A stretch of 64,000 bases of DNA, taken from contig CM055114.1 of assembly GCA_029204225.1 (NCBI GenBank), positions 19,147,273-19,211,272 of the forward strand, written 5' to 3'. Position numbers and translations under genes: made by a program. The DNA comes from Diphasiastrum complanatum (lineage: Eukaryota; Streptophyta; Lycopodiopsida; Lycopodiales; Lycopodiaceae). How positions within the stretch are numbered: the stretch's first letter is position 1; the number at the start of each line of letters is the position of its first letter. Shown here in pieces: positions 23,791 to 34,956 of this stretch. Under the pieces are notes generated by a model. The model was not told where the DNA came from. It did no database searches and worked only from the letters and a program-made list of their open reading frames with translations.

Positions 23791-25162
23791 ATGGCAAGGA
23801 GACCCAGATCTACAGTTGAGTCTGTGATTCTTTACAATGAGAAAGATGAAGCTGATAACTGGAAGCCAACAAGATATACGAAGAATTCATGGGCGTTGCT
23901 ACATCCATCATCAAAGGGCAATTTTCGACAAAAGAAAAGAGCAAAAATGACATACAAATCTTATTGGAAAGCAAAAATTCTGGAGTTTAAGACTACCCCG
24001 AGAGGTCAATCGATATCAGAAGTTTTAGTACAACATGTATATATGCATTCAAAAATCAAAGTATATGATATCAATCCTCATGATCATTGAAAATGTAATT
24101 GTAAGTATATCAAAACATATGCACTCTACAACAATCATAGGTGATTTTCTTTATTGATGCTCTTTAGATTATGATTTAAATGCTTCAACATTATGTTTTT
24201 CTTTCAGATTTATATCCATCATGCATAAGTGAATGGGAGCCAGCACAATCACTTGCAGAAATATTGGACGTGATTCACTCTGATGTTGGAAAGCTACAAT
24301 ATAGAGGAAGAAGTCCAAAGGAACTTGCAGATTGTGGTATCTATTTTTTTGAATCTTTATATATTCACAAACAGATGGAGGTTTTGGCAAGCTTGAAGCA
24401 ATTCCATTGCCTAGTTTTCAAAGTGATGAGTGGCCTACTCTTGACAATATTGTTTCTGAATCCTTGAGATGCAAGCTACTCATTGATATTAGAAATGCTA
24501 TGAAGATAAGCACTTGCTCAAAAATTGTTCGCCTAAGTTGGTTTATCTCATTACATATATTTGTTGATTTTTTCTCGAGTGCTAGTGTTCGTAGGACACC
24601 AACTTTATTTGTTTGCAAGGATTTATCAGATGAGACTTTGTCAGATCTCATGGATCAAGGCTGGGATAGTAAAACAAATAATGACATAGAATGTAGGATT
24701 AAAAAGTCTTCAATGATCTTTCATTCTCATATCAAAAAGCAAATGCTCAGTCTCACATTTAGCTATCAAAGATACAAAAAAATTGAAGGTGCATGGCTAC
24801 TACTAGATCAAAACTTTGAACTAAATGGTCACACAAACCGAATGGAGATAAGAATTATCTACAATGAGGAATATTTGACTATGGTTCAGGTGGAAGAGCA
24901 TTGGAAGCTTAATTTTATCAGAACAAAGCTCATGCTATTACAAACCAATCTACCAACATATTTCAGATTTATCATCAACGGAAGACTCGTAAGTACTTTA
25001 TGTTTATTGCCATTTCAAAATAGTACAAAAAAATTGAAAATGGCATCATTTACAATTGCACATTCACTAATATTTGTCATGTCACAAATGCGAAAAAGAC
25101 AGGAGCTAATAACGTGCTGCAAAGATCTACCTACAACAATCACCATTGTGGAAGAACAATAG
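23791..25162 (+). pseudogene. Gene C, unknown transposon-borne protein, copy 1
   Basis: Three exons: 23791-24100, 24208-24988 and about 25087-25162. They are colinear with the minus-strand copy at 35984-37326, with the same exon phases and nearly equal lengths. Exon 1 begins MARRPRSTVESVILYNEK and is basic; its distal part carries SYWKAKILEFK and VLVQHVYMH. Exon 2 holds EILDVIHSDVGKLQYR, HIFVDFFSSASVRR, CKDLSDETLSDLMDQGWDSK and YFRFIINGRL. The last exon ends TTITIVEEQ. Defects are a TGA at 24088, a frameshift near 24375 and AA in place of AG before the last exon. I recognise no known family or catalytic motif. The C-terminal pattern (LNFIR, FRFIINGR, ITIV) could fold like a ubiquitin-type beta-grasp domain, which is speculation. 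Confidence 0.75.
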
Positions 25163-25380
25163 CTTTAAATAAACTTTAGTAAAAGTATATGTATAGACTC
25201 TTTCATTCAATAAATGAAAGCCCAAGTTGGGCATTAGTACGTGTTTTGTGTTCCCAAATTCATAAAATGGAATAGCATTTGATATATCAATGTATATTTT
25301 TCTATGAATTCTTTACATGTACAATCTATTTTTGTTCTATGCTATATGTATTGTTCTAATCTGTATTTAATATAATTACA

Positions 25381-26821
25381 TCATCCACCATCATCAACAA
25401 TGGGAGGCTGAAGCCTTGCCCTAGCCAGTATGCTTAGGATAATTTCTTGTCTAAATCTGTACACCTGGCCTGATGTGTACTCAAGAAGTGTAAACTGCAA
25501 GTAGAACATTCATGTACTAGTAATGGCTAAAAACATGAACAAAATAGAAAACTAATCATGATTAAAAAAATAAGAATAAACAAAATTAATTACCTTAGAA
25601 ATATCAATATCTTCTTAAAGGTTGAACCACTCAAAAAATAACTTTGCATTATATAATGTGTACCACCCAGAGCTGAATGAATCATTTTGTTGGGGTGACT
25701 ACAAAAAAATTCAGCACACAAGAAATCAATAAAAAATAGAATGAATTAGAATGAAATAGATACATTAGAATACTGATTTCAAAATGTTGTTAAGAAAGGC
25801 AGAATTTACCTCCAAACTAACGATCTGCCAGTCCACTAAATGGGAAACATCTGTTGGAATATATTTACCTAAATATGACAAGTATATATCTACATCCTTA
25901 TGTGTATTGCTAGCTGAGTTCATCTTGACACAAAATCCTTTAACAATATTATCTACAGATCTCTTAATAGAGATCAGGTTTAAACTCCAGTCACTGCAAA
26001 ATAAAATAGAAAGTCCATTAGCTACAATTATGAGAACTATCTCCATTGATAATGCCAATTATAAAGCATTAAACAGCAAGAAGCATTTAACATATCTTAC
26101 TTGGTATGATAAGTCACGACCATGTATATTGTTGTTGGTGTGAATCCACTAGTCAGACACTGTGACAATGTGTCGTTATTCTCCTTGAAGGCTTGAAACA
26201 AAAAGTTACTGAACACCAGCAATTCATTGGATGAATCTCTTGCAATGTCATATTGCAAGAGTGTAATCCCAGACTCTATCACAGGATCACTGATAGAAGC
26301 CCGTCTATTTTTGAGATCCAAACAATCGACAACTCTATAATTTATACTAAAGCCAAGTTCGTCTATTCTAAAACAAAATGGAATACCGATTCTATCTACA
26401 ACATCGGCTATGTCCTTCTCAAATTTAAGATAATCATCGAAATCTATATATGCATCTACAAGAATTACATGAGTATCCAAAATCGATGTAGCTATATTTA
26501 CAACTTTATTAAGGGCAACATTATGTACATTTGCATCCGAGTTAGGCTTCGCAGAATCGGTGGTATCTACCCTCCTTACTTTCTTCGGGGCTCTCTTGGG
26601 GGCTGCTGCTTCCTAGGACGCTTGGTAGGAAGATCAGTCCTATCTAGAGGAATAGGTTTGGGAGCAGCAGGCTGAGACATGTGTAACTTGCAATATCTCT
26701 CTCTCATTCTCATCAGTAACTGAAAGTCCTTAGAATGAATAGCAGAGATTGAATATGAGCTACCCTCATATTCAATCTCGTCTTCTTCTAATTCTATCTC
26801 ATCCAAACGTGGGGGCCTCAC
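25381..26821 (-). pseudogene. Ulp1/C48-like protease gene with both catalytic residues lost
   Basis: Exons on the minus strand: about 26821-26101, 25993-25810, 25698-25594 and 25494-25381 (stop TGA), all with GT-AG ends. The N-terminal part is acidic then basic (DEIELEEDEIEYEG, RKQQPPREPR) and probably extends to about 27190 with a different frame and stops. The N-lobe block RRASISDPVIESG is colinear with the H3-Ulp1 gene. At the His site the sequence reads NDWSL where the homologue has NDHWSL, so the His codon is deleted. At the Cys site it reads QNDSFSSGWY where the 35-kb copy has SCGWY. A TAA also interrupts the third exon. A Ulp1 fold is well supported, but this copy cannot be an active cysteine protease. 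Confidence 0.8.
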
Positions 26822-27009
26822 ATTACTCCCAATTGTACGATCGTAGGAATCTCAACATTTCCATTTGTATCTTCTTCTCCCATCATTTGGAGTTTGGATG
26901 AGTGGTTCAAGTTCTTCCAAAATGTCGCCAAAATTGGGTGGTAGTTCATCGTGTGTATCTAATTCAACAATATCTTTTCCTTCAAACACATGTCATTTTC
27001 TTGCATTAA

Positions 27010-27095
27010 ACCCAACGGGGTTGGCTCAGTTGGTTGGCTTGGCATCCAAAGTTTCTTTGGTCCCAGGTTCGAGCCTCCCCTTGGAAACCAAGAAG
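27010..27095 (+). mobile_element. 86-bp tRNA-like SINE with 16-bp target duplication
   Basis: Pol III promoter boxes are present: A box TGGCTCAGTTGG at 27022 and B box GGTTCGAGCC at 27066, spaced as in a tRNA. The body is flanked by perfect copies of CATTTTCTTGCATTAA at 26994-27009 and 27096-27111, the long target duplication expected from LINE-type retroposition. The 3' end has a small hairpin (CTTGG-AAA-CCAAG). It lies in the 5' part of the minus-strand Ulp1-like gene. At 86 bp it is little longer than a tRNA, so a retroposed tRNA pseudogene is the alternative. Confidence 0.85.
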
Positions 27096-27199
27096 CATTT
27101 TCTTGCATTAAGTTGGATCACATATCACCATCTTGGGTCTATTCGATCTGAATGGAATATAATCTACCAAAGAATTAAAGAAAATTAAGTTAGTCTTAT

Positions 27200-29000
27200 A
27201 AGATTGATACATAAATAATTGGATTGTGAATATTAATGACATTGAAATTTTAGAGTCTCACTTGTTCGCAATGTTGTGGCAATACTAAAGTGTCATGAGA
27301 GTTGGTCCCTCGCACTAGAATGACTCTCTTGTTGAAAGTTGGCCATTATACCACAATCATATGTACATCACTTGTTGTCAACTCTCTCAACACGGTAATG
27401 TGTCCATATGCCCACATGGCAGTGTATGATGTATATAAAGCACAAAAAAAAACAAATGTGTTAGAAATACTATTCATATATTGAGTAGTACAAAAACAAA
27501 ACTTCACAAAAACAATACTCCACTAATCTTCCATCCACATCCACAAACAAATTCCCATTCTAATTCAGTCACTCCTTCGTTTTTGGATGCTTTTAGCATC
27601 GTATCAAAAACCCATTCACGAGAGCATTTTGAAGGTATTGGCTCCAAAGGTTTGTCGTTCTCCAACCCCCTCCTTTTTCTTCGATTGATATTTCTTCTTC
27701 ATTTCAATGTTGCCTTAGGACCTTGCTCCTCACTTGGTGTGCCCAGATGATGTTGCCAGACTGTATATGCTATATAGGTAGAAGCAGAGTAATGGAAGAG
27801 ATCAAAATCCCAGAGGAAGACTCTCTTCCTTCTTTGTTAGAATGGAAGTTTTTTCTTATGCTTTCTTGATGGTGGTCTCATGAAGCTTAATGGGTCCTAA
27901 TTTCTTGTGAATAAAGTGTTAATATCTTCAAAGAATATTTTAAATAAATGTATGGATTTACCTTCCATTTGATGTGAAAGTGAAGAGATGTGAAAAGATT
28001 AATCTATTGTCAATTACTTTGTAGAGTTTGGACACCATTGAACATATTTGAAATATCACTGCAACCTACTTGAACAATGCTTGTGATGGAACAAAGAGCC
28101 TTGTCACCAATGAATTTTTATCAAACCACCATAGATATTTCATATCAACTAATGTTTAACCACCAAATCCGAGCACTGATCAACTTTGGTGGTCACTTAG
28201 AAAAAATCCAAGCTCCAGTCAGAAAATAATAACTATGTGACTAGTCAAAATCTTGACATGAAGGTGCAAAGCTATACCAAGTTCAATTTTTCTAGCTCAC
28301 TTGAGAAGTGCTCACGTCTGAACAAATAGCTTTGCTACCGATGAATTTCCAGAAACCATCATAGATTTTTCACAACTGATTTTTGCCATCGTACTTGAAC
28401 ACCCATCGAATCTGAGAAAATGTTTCATAATGCTTCCAAAAGAGATTACTGTCAAAAAATTTCATCAGCCAGCAAAATCAGGTTTGATAGCCATAGAGCA
28501 AAGATGTAGTAAAATCACATTGAATCATTGTAGACTTTGGACACTGGATTTATTGACACTAGATTGAAGGCCTTTGAGGGTTCGTTTACAAATTACAAAA
28601 CAACAATATACTCTCTTTTAAGTCCCCCGAATGTCGTTGTCTCCTGAGTCCCGACTCCTCACTGATGTTAGTATTAACATCCTACTAGTAGATACTAGAT
28701 TTATTGATGGATCTCAGATCTCACTCCCTCTCCTCTTCTCCCATCTTCTCTTCTTTCCAATACACTTTGGAAAACATGTTATTTCTCTCCTTGGGATGAG
28801 GGTTGGAAATAGTAGTTTCAGCAGTTCAAACCCTTGGTGAGGTTTGAACTGTGATTTGAGCAAACATTGACACGCACATTAATTAGAGAACTTCTACTAA
28901 CTTGCATAGAAGAAAAACTCGACTCAATCTAGTTTAGGACTTGGTACCAGCAGGAATAAATCAAGTTAGATTCACTCAAAAGATTTATAGTGTTGGAATG
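27200..29000. other. No gene recognised
   Basis: Minus-strand reading of 27480-27250 contains a protein-like stretch (KRVILVRGTNSHDTLVLPQHCEQ) followed by a possible GT donor. It may be the start of the Ulp1-like gene or another transposon exon, but I cannot assign it. 27500-29000 is anonymous. One small palindrome at about 28823-28852 (GTTCAAACC...GGTTTGAAC) resembles those of the array to the right. Confidence 0.35.
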
Positions 29001-32000
29001 ATCCTATCATCTATGATTTTCAAACACATCAAACCTGGTTCAACTTTTGATGTCTTCTTTTGAATATCATTTGAATATCATGGCAACATTCACTACCAAA
29101 GGCAATGTGCTTCTAGCCTGAATGTGATTTGACTTTGGTGATTTGCGTATTCCGACATCACAACAAAAACTTACTGGTTTGTGCTAGAAGAACCTACTCA
29201 AGTTATGTTCACGATTCATGACTTGTACTAGATTTGAGGTAGCAACTCGAACCAGGTTCGAGTTGTAATTAATGGATGCTAAAAAAAGCTTGGTCCAAGT
29301 GAAGAGAGTCACACTAGCACTTTTCAATCATCTAGGCTCTTTTTTTCACCATTGAATATTGAGAGTTGTTGAAGTTGATCAAGCTAGATGCACATTGTCT
29401 TTGCTATTGAATATTGCCAATAATGACTCTAATTTGTGTGAGCAGTAAAAACTTGTACATATGCATTTCAAAACACAAATCTTGTTGGGTTGGGCTAGGA
29501 GAAACTATCTAAGTTCACATTCACAATCATGCATTGAACTAGTTTTGATTTAGCAACTCGAACCAGGTCCGAGTTAGCAACTCGAACTAGGAACCCAGGT
29601 TCGTGTTTTAATTAATGGATGCTAAAAAGGCATATATCAATATTTACATCTTTTAGTACTGGAATTTAAAGCATTTGTTTGAAGCATCTATGTATTATAG
29701 AATTGACACTTATGGATGGTTACACTTCAACCTCTAAATCATGTATGTGATGGAAGAAAATGAATGCCACATAAACATGTCAAATTTTGAACCTGGTTCG
29801 AGTCAAGACTATTGTAGTTGATGTCACATTTTTTTCTAGTAATACCAGCAAGCTTTAATTGACAACTCGAACCAAGTTCAAGTTAAAGATAGACTATTTT
29901 TGCCAATGATAGGAATCTCAAATAGTATTTAAAAGCAACAACACAAGTTCTATTAGGTCTCAGTTTGGGGGAAACTTATACATGGTTGATCACTCAAAAC
30001 ATCAATTATGTTGAGCCAGGAACTTGTGAATGACACATAAACACTTCAGAACTTGAACCTGGTTCGAGTTTGGAGTAACAATTTTTCTAGTAATGCTAGG
30101 GAGTTGTATTCATAGTTGTAGGTATTCTTAAACCATATCTTGATGATAATGTCCTTCTCCTAAGAGGGTAGTTTTTACACCGAAACCAGATACACATCCC
30201 TCCACAACTTGAATTAGGGATTGAGTGGAATTACTCAATCATGGTATTCATACATTTTGCTTGATATAATAGATAGTTCCTACCTAATGTGAGGTTTTAA
30301 TATAAATATTTATTGGACCTTAATGAATAGGATCTGCATGAATGGACTGAAACAAATTTAACAAAGTTAAGTTTTTGTAATCTTTTAGTCATGGTGGAGA
30401 TGGTAGAAAGTGTAAATGCCACATGAACGCTTCACAAGTCGAACCCTATTCGAGTTAGGACTATTTTCACTTGCTGTTACATTTGTTTCTAGAAATTCTA
30501 GCAAATTTAATTCACAACTCGACCCAGGTTCAAGTTAAAGGCACGCTATATTTGTCAATGATTGATGTCAAAATCTATACATAGGACTTAAGAGCAGCTA
30601 CAGTAGTTGTACTAAATTTGAGTCGGGAAACAATTATGGATGGTATTATCACTCCAAGCACCAATCATGTTTCAGCCAAGAACTTGTGTGTGCCACATTA
30701 GTACTTTATAACTCGAACCTGGTTCGAGTTCGAAGTGATGTTTTTTTTGGTAATGCTTTGTCACATTGTTCTCATGGCTTCAGTAGTCTTAAACCGATTA
30801 CAATGTAAGAGGTGTAGTTTTTTACATTGAAACTTGTTCAAGATACATGTTTTTGACATACATCCAATTCTAACATGAAGTAGGAATTGATTTAAAGTAC
30901 TCATTCATGGCAATTATACATTCTGTTTGATATATTGAGAAGTTACCTACCTAATGTGAAATTTCAATAAAAAAATTTATGGACCTTAATGAATAAATTC
31001 ACACATAGACTAAAATAAATAAATAAAATGTTCATTTTACATAATCTTTTAGTCATGTTTGTGATAGAAAGATATCTGAAAGCCACATGAGAACTCACAT
31101 CTTGAGCCTATTTTGAATTAGGAGGAATCATATTTTCTTGTTCATATCCAGACCAGGAATCTCGACGGCTGAACTACTTAAGCACCTCAAAATATGGGAT
31201 ATAGTACATTCATTTCCTTCCAATAACATCCCTAGTTGTTGTTACACTTTTTTTAGTAATACTAGTGTATGTTTTGATTCACAACTCGAACCAGGTTTGA
31301 GTTAAAGGCACACTTTTGTATCCAATGTTTAATATAATAAATCCACAAATAGTACTTAAAGTTAGCAGCACAAGTTCAACTAGGATTGAGTTGCAAGACA
31401 CTATTCTGATCACTCCAAACACCAGTTACGTTTGAGCCAAGAACTTCTGGACGTCACGTAGATACTTCAAACTCGATCCTGGTTCGAGTTAGAATTATCA
31501 TGTTCAAGCCAAGAACTTCTGGATGTCATGTAGGTACTTCAAACTCGAACCTGGTTCGAGTTAGAAGGATCATGTATGCTAAGAACATGGATTCACATCT
31601 TGAAAGAGTCTTAAACCATGTCTTATTTTACATTGAAATAGAATCAAGGTATGTAGTTTTGTCATACATTCATTCAAACATGATTTGAACCTCAACTGGG
31701 AATTGAATGTAATTACATATTCGTGGATATTGTACATTTTTCTTTTATATACTGAAGACTTGATTACCAAATGTGCGGTTTTAATATAACTCCTTATGGG
31801 ACTTTAAAGAATAAGATCTCACTCATTCATGGTGGGGGTGATAGAAAAAGAAATATTGTGAGATTTCAATATTATTTTTTATGGAACTTAAAGAATAAAA
31901 TCCACACACAAACTAACATCAATAAGAAAATGTTCAATTTACATCATCTTTAGTCATGTTTGTTATAGAAAGAACTATGAATGCCACATGAACACTCAAA

Positions 32001-32660
32001 CTCAAGCCTATTTCGAGTTAGGAGGAATCAAATTCTCTTGTTCATTCCTCGATCCAAATCAGGAATATTGAGCTGCTGAACCAGCTAAGCACCTCAAAAT
32101 ATGGGATATAGTAAATTCATTTTCTTCCAATAAGCTGAAAATAATATTCTTAGTTGATGTTACGATTTTTATTAGTAATACTGACATGTTTTGATTCACA
32201 ACTCCAACCAGGTTCGAGTTCAAGGCACACTATTGTATCCAATGTTTGATGTAATAAATCTACAAATAGTTTTTAAAAACAACAACACAAGATCAGCTAG
32301 GTCTGAGTTGGAGGGACACTATTCTGATGGAGCCAAGAACTTCTTGCTGTCACGTAGACACTTCTAACTCGAACTTGAACTCGAACCAGGTTCGAGTTAG
32401 AAGAATATTTTTTTCCTAGCAATGCTAACAAGATGAATTCACAGCTTGAAGAAGTCTTAAAGCATCTCTTGATGACAATGCTTTTCTCCTAAGAGGTGTA
32501 GTCTTTTACATTGAACTACATTCAACTAGGAATTGAATGGAATAACTCATTCATGGAAGTTTTACATTTTACTTTATATACTGAAGATCTGATTACCTAA
32601 TGTGAGGTTTTAACATAATTCCTTTATGGGACTTTAATGAATAGGATCTCCACAAACAGA
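29000..32660. repeat. Long-unit tandem array with repeated 21-bp palindromes
   Basis: At least four diverged units follow one another. The shared block CCTAATGTGAG...ACTTTAATGAATA occurs near 30280, 30950, 31765 and 32595, giving units of roughly 670-830 bp. Each unit also has blocks like AAGCACCTCAAAATATGGG and GCCAAGAACTT. Each carries two or three odd palindromes with 10-bp arms AACTCGAACC / GGTTCGAGTT around one base. Perfect copies are at 29244, 30710, 31542 and 32378, and about eleven more are mutated. No coding frame is present. Unit boundaries are approximate. Confidence 0.8.
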
Positions 32661-32699
32661 CTAATCTAAAATATACAAATAGACTAATCTCTAATATAC

Positions 32700-33056
32700 A
32701 TTATGTTTTCTAATCTTTTAATATATATTGAGACTAAAAGTCTTAAGTGTTTATTCTTAAGTTACGTTCTTGTTATTATACAAATTTTAAGTTATAAAAA
32801 GCATAAATCTGAAACAAATCAAATGATCAATGTCAAAGAATATGTGTTATATAAGTTTCCTATATATTTCTTCTTTTGACAGTTTATTGATTCACTGACA
32901 TGACCAACTCTCTTGACATGACCTAACCTACAATAGAATGGGTTTCCCACGTGGCATCATGGCCTCACATGTGTGGGACCCACTTGTGTACACAATTTAC
33001 ACTATTCTACATGGTTTTTGATCAAGCTAGATTTGCCAATTTTTGGCAATTCTTCA
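32700..33056 (-). mobile_element. Copia family D, 3' LTR (minus sense)
   Basis: On the minus strand, TGAAGAATTGCCAAAAATTGG starts at 33056 directly after the purine-rich tract AAATTTGAGGAGTG, the normal 3' LTR junction. Leftward limits are uncertain. The start resembles that of copia family A at 48351. Confidence 0.6.
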
Positions 33057-33535
33057 CACTCCTCAAATTTAGCTTGATCTATTTACAACTCTCTTGATAG
33101 ATGAATGAAAGCTTTTAGAAGTGTCTAAAATATCCAGCTACAAACAAGGAACTTTTGAGACTCCAATAGAGAATGATGTCCATGAAGGATCTTTCACCAC
33201 CTCTTAGAGGATCCCTTACAAGATGTTCCATAAATGTGTCTATATACATGTAGCACACTTCAAAACTAAACATCATGCCAAGCCATGGATTCCAAGGCAT
33301 TTTGTGCACTTGAATATACATCAATTAAAATATTAAGTGCATAAATAATGTTGCCAAAGACAACTTGCCTTGCTTGATCCATATGATTGAGCCTAGATGG
33401 CTACATCTTGATACTCAAGGTTCTTCTTGGAGTCCTCGAGTCTTAAGCTTGCTCCTCCACTTGAGTTGACTCCAAACCATCAATGAATTGAATAAGGTGT
33501 TTATCCAAAGGTGCTTCTTCAAGTTTACAAATCTT
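33057..33535 (-). pseudogene. Copia D pol scraps
   Basis: The minus-strand frame 33324-33115 contains ERSFMDIILY, matching the RT-to-RNase H spacer ERSFMDITLF of the complete copia at 57-63 kb. Nearly all integrase, RT and RNase H is deleted, so this is an internally shortened element. Confidence 0.65.
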
Positions 33536-34765
33536 TCACTCTTGAAAGATCACATTTCCACCATTGACAAATTCTTTGGCTAAAAACAAGTAGATTCTAC
33601 AATCTCTACTTGAAGAGCAAAACACTACCATTATTCCTATCATTGAAATAGGATAATCTTTGGTCCTTACATTGTAATGATCATGCACAAAGCATGTGGA
33701 CACAAATATTTCCAAAGCAAATGATGTTTCATCTTTTATGACTCTATTCAAACTATTATAAAAATAGTTATCCAATGAAATTGCTTTATCAACAACAAAT
33801 GTAGATTTCAAAGCATCCCATTTCATTGTCTTGTCATACAAAGTAATAAACACCATGAATCTTAAAGGTAAGAAACAAGTCACCTCATGTCTACTACTAC
33901 TTTCCAAAAAGTATTCAAAGATAGTAGACTCTCCAATGCTCACCACCCTTGCAAGATGCACACTTGAATGGACAATTTGCATGTAGTTTGATGACTTGGC
34001 CATTGTCATTGAGGACTCCCTTGGAACTCTCATGCTTTGAGACTGATCCTCAAGATCTTCCTCCTTTTGATGCTCCTCCTCAATGCAAGCAAGATCACAC
34101 TTTGCCAAGATCTCCTCTTGAGTGATCTCCTCCTTTGCCAAGCTCATTCTTTCAAAAGCAACACTAGCTTCCAACTTAAACAATCTTCCATGTTTAAATC
34201 CCTTTGCAATGCAAACATCATTCTTCAAGATGAAGCAAACACCATGCTTAAAGTGGACATCCAAACCACTTTCTAAGAGTAGACCAACACTAAGCATATT
34301 CTTGGTGATTGATGGTACATAAAGGACATTTTCTAGATCCATGCATTTTGAGGATTCTTGATACAAAGAGATGGTGCCAACACCATCTATCCTACACTCT
34401 TCATCATTTTCAATAAAAACAAACTTTTTAGCATCATCGAAAGAGTGTAAGGTTGAGAAAAAGTCCTTTTCACAAGACATGTGGGAGCTATCCCCACTGT
34501 CGATCCACCAATTGTCTCTTGAATTGCTATTGCTTGTTGGTGAGGATGTAGATGCCATCAAGAATACATCTACTTTATCCTCCTCCTCCTCCTCCTTTGC
34601 AAGGTTTCCCTGTTTGTCCTCCTCCACTTGTGCTCTTAGCCTCTTGTAGCATTCAGATACATAATGCCCCTTCTTTCCACAAAAGAAGCATTTCTTCTTT
34701 GACTTGTCCTTTGAGCTTGATGCATCATCCTCTTCTTTGGTCTCCTTTGGATGCAGAGGTATAAA
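33536..34765 (-). CDS. Copia D gag-protease fused to integrase tail, shortened
   Basis: From 34765 leftwards: a zinc knuckle (CFFCGKKGHYVSEC), then the 363-residue open frame 34627-33536. The frame holds an acidic spacer, a retroviral-type protease (WWIDSGDSSHM, with catalytic DSG and the next residue Asp instead of the usual Ala), LYVPSITKNMLSVGLL, and a long segment of unknown origin rich in charged residues. It ends with EFVNGGNVIFQE, like the tail of copia integrase. The GAG-pre-integrase block and the whole integrase core are missing, so the protein skips from protease to the region before RT. The uninterrupted frame is unusual for this neighbourhood. N-terminal gag is cut off at 34764 by the element on the right. 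Confidence 0.7.
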   Translation of the reverse strand, partial: FIPLHPKETKEEDDASSSKDKSKKKCFFCGKKGHYVSECYKRLRAQVEEDKQGNLAKEEEEEDKVDVFLMASTSSPTSNSNSRDNWWIDSGDSSHMSCEKDFFSTLHSFDDAKKFVFIENDEECRIDGVGTISLYQESSKCMDLENVLYVPSITKNMLSVGLLLESGLDVHFKHGVCFILKNDVCIAKGFKHGRLFKLEASVAFERMSLAKEEITQEEILAKCDLACIEEEHQKEEDLEDQSQSMRVPRESSMTMAKSSNYMQIVHSSVHLARVVSIGESTIFEYFLESSSRHEVTCFLPLRFMVFITLYDKTMKWDALKSTFVVDKAISLDNYFYNSLNRVIKDETSFALEIFVSTCFVHDHYNVRTKDYPISMIGIMVVFCSSSRDCRIYLFLAKEFVNGGNVIFQE

Positions 34766-34771
34766 TTTTTC

Positions 34772-34928
34772 AATATCGGTTCGACGCGCCCTTGTAGTTA
34801 TTGATTGGTTTATTTTCCCAACGTGCGCGCTAATCCGATATTCAATAAAAAAAATTTGATATCGGTTCGACGCGTGCTTGTTTCCGTTGTAGATTTTATT
34901 CTTATATCCTGCGTGTTGATCCGATATC
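34772..34928. repeat. Two 71-bp palindromic modules
   Basis: Modules at 34772-34842 and 34858-34928 have left arms AATATCGGTTCGACGCGC and GATATCGGTTCGACGCGT. Right arms are GCGCGCTAATCCGATATT and GCGTGTTGATCCGATATC. Length, arms and position just before a Ulp1 gene match the four modules at 10051-10850. Confidence 0.85.
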
Positions 34929-34956
34929 TCATAATGTTCAAATTTGGATTCTGCAG

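Larger units (their letters stand above)
23333..27500. mobile_element. Gene C / Ulp1 DNA element, copy 1 (right end not found)
   Basis: The left end AGCATTAGAGGAGTTCC at 23333 and the next 110 bp match the complete 360-bp element at 9173. It sits inside the copia F pre-integrase block. The interior has gene C on the plus strand (23791-25162) facing a Ulp1-like gene on the minus strand (25381 to about 27100). A matching right terminal repeat was not found, so the end given is approximate. The same convergent pair occurs inverted at 34764-37786. Confidence 0.65.

Noticed and set aside
29000-32660. CRISPR-like array or tRNA cluster (regular GGTTCGAGTT boxes)
   Set aside because: This is a plant nuclear context. 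Spacers are long and themselves repeated, no A boxes accompany the B-box-like arms, and nothing folds as a tRNA.
34764-34800. Left terminal repeat of the second gene C element at its boundary with copia D
   Set aside because: The sequence at the boundary does not align with AGCATTAGAGG convincingly, so the end is treated as truncated or unknown.
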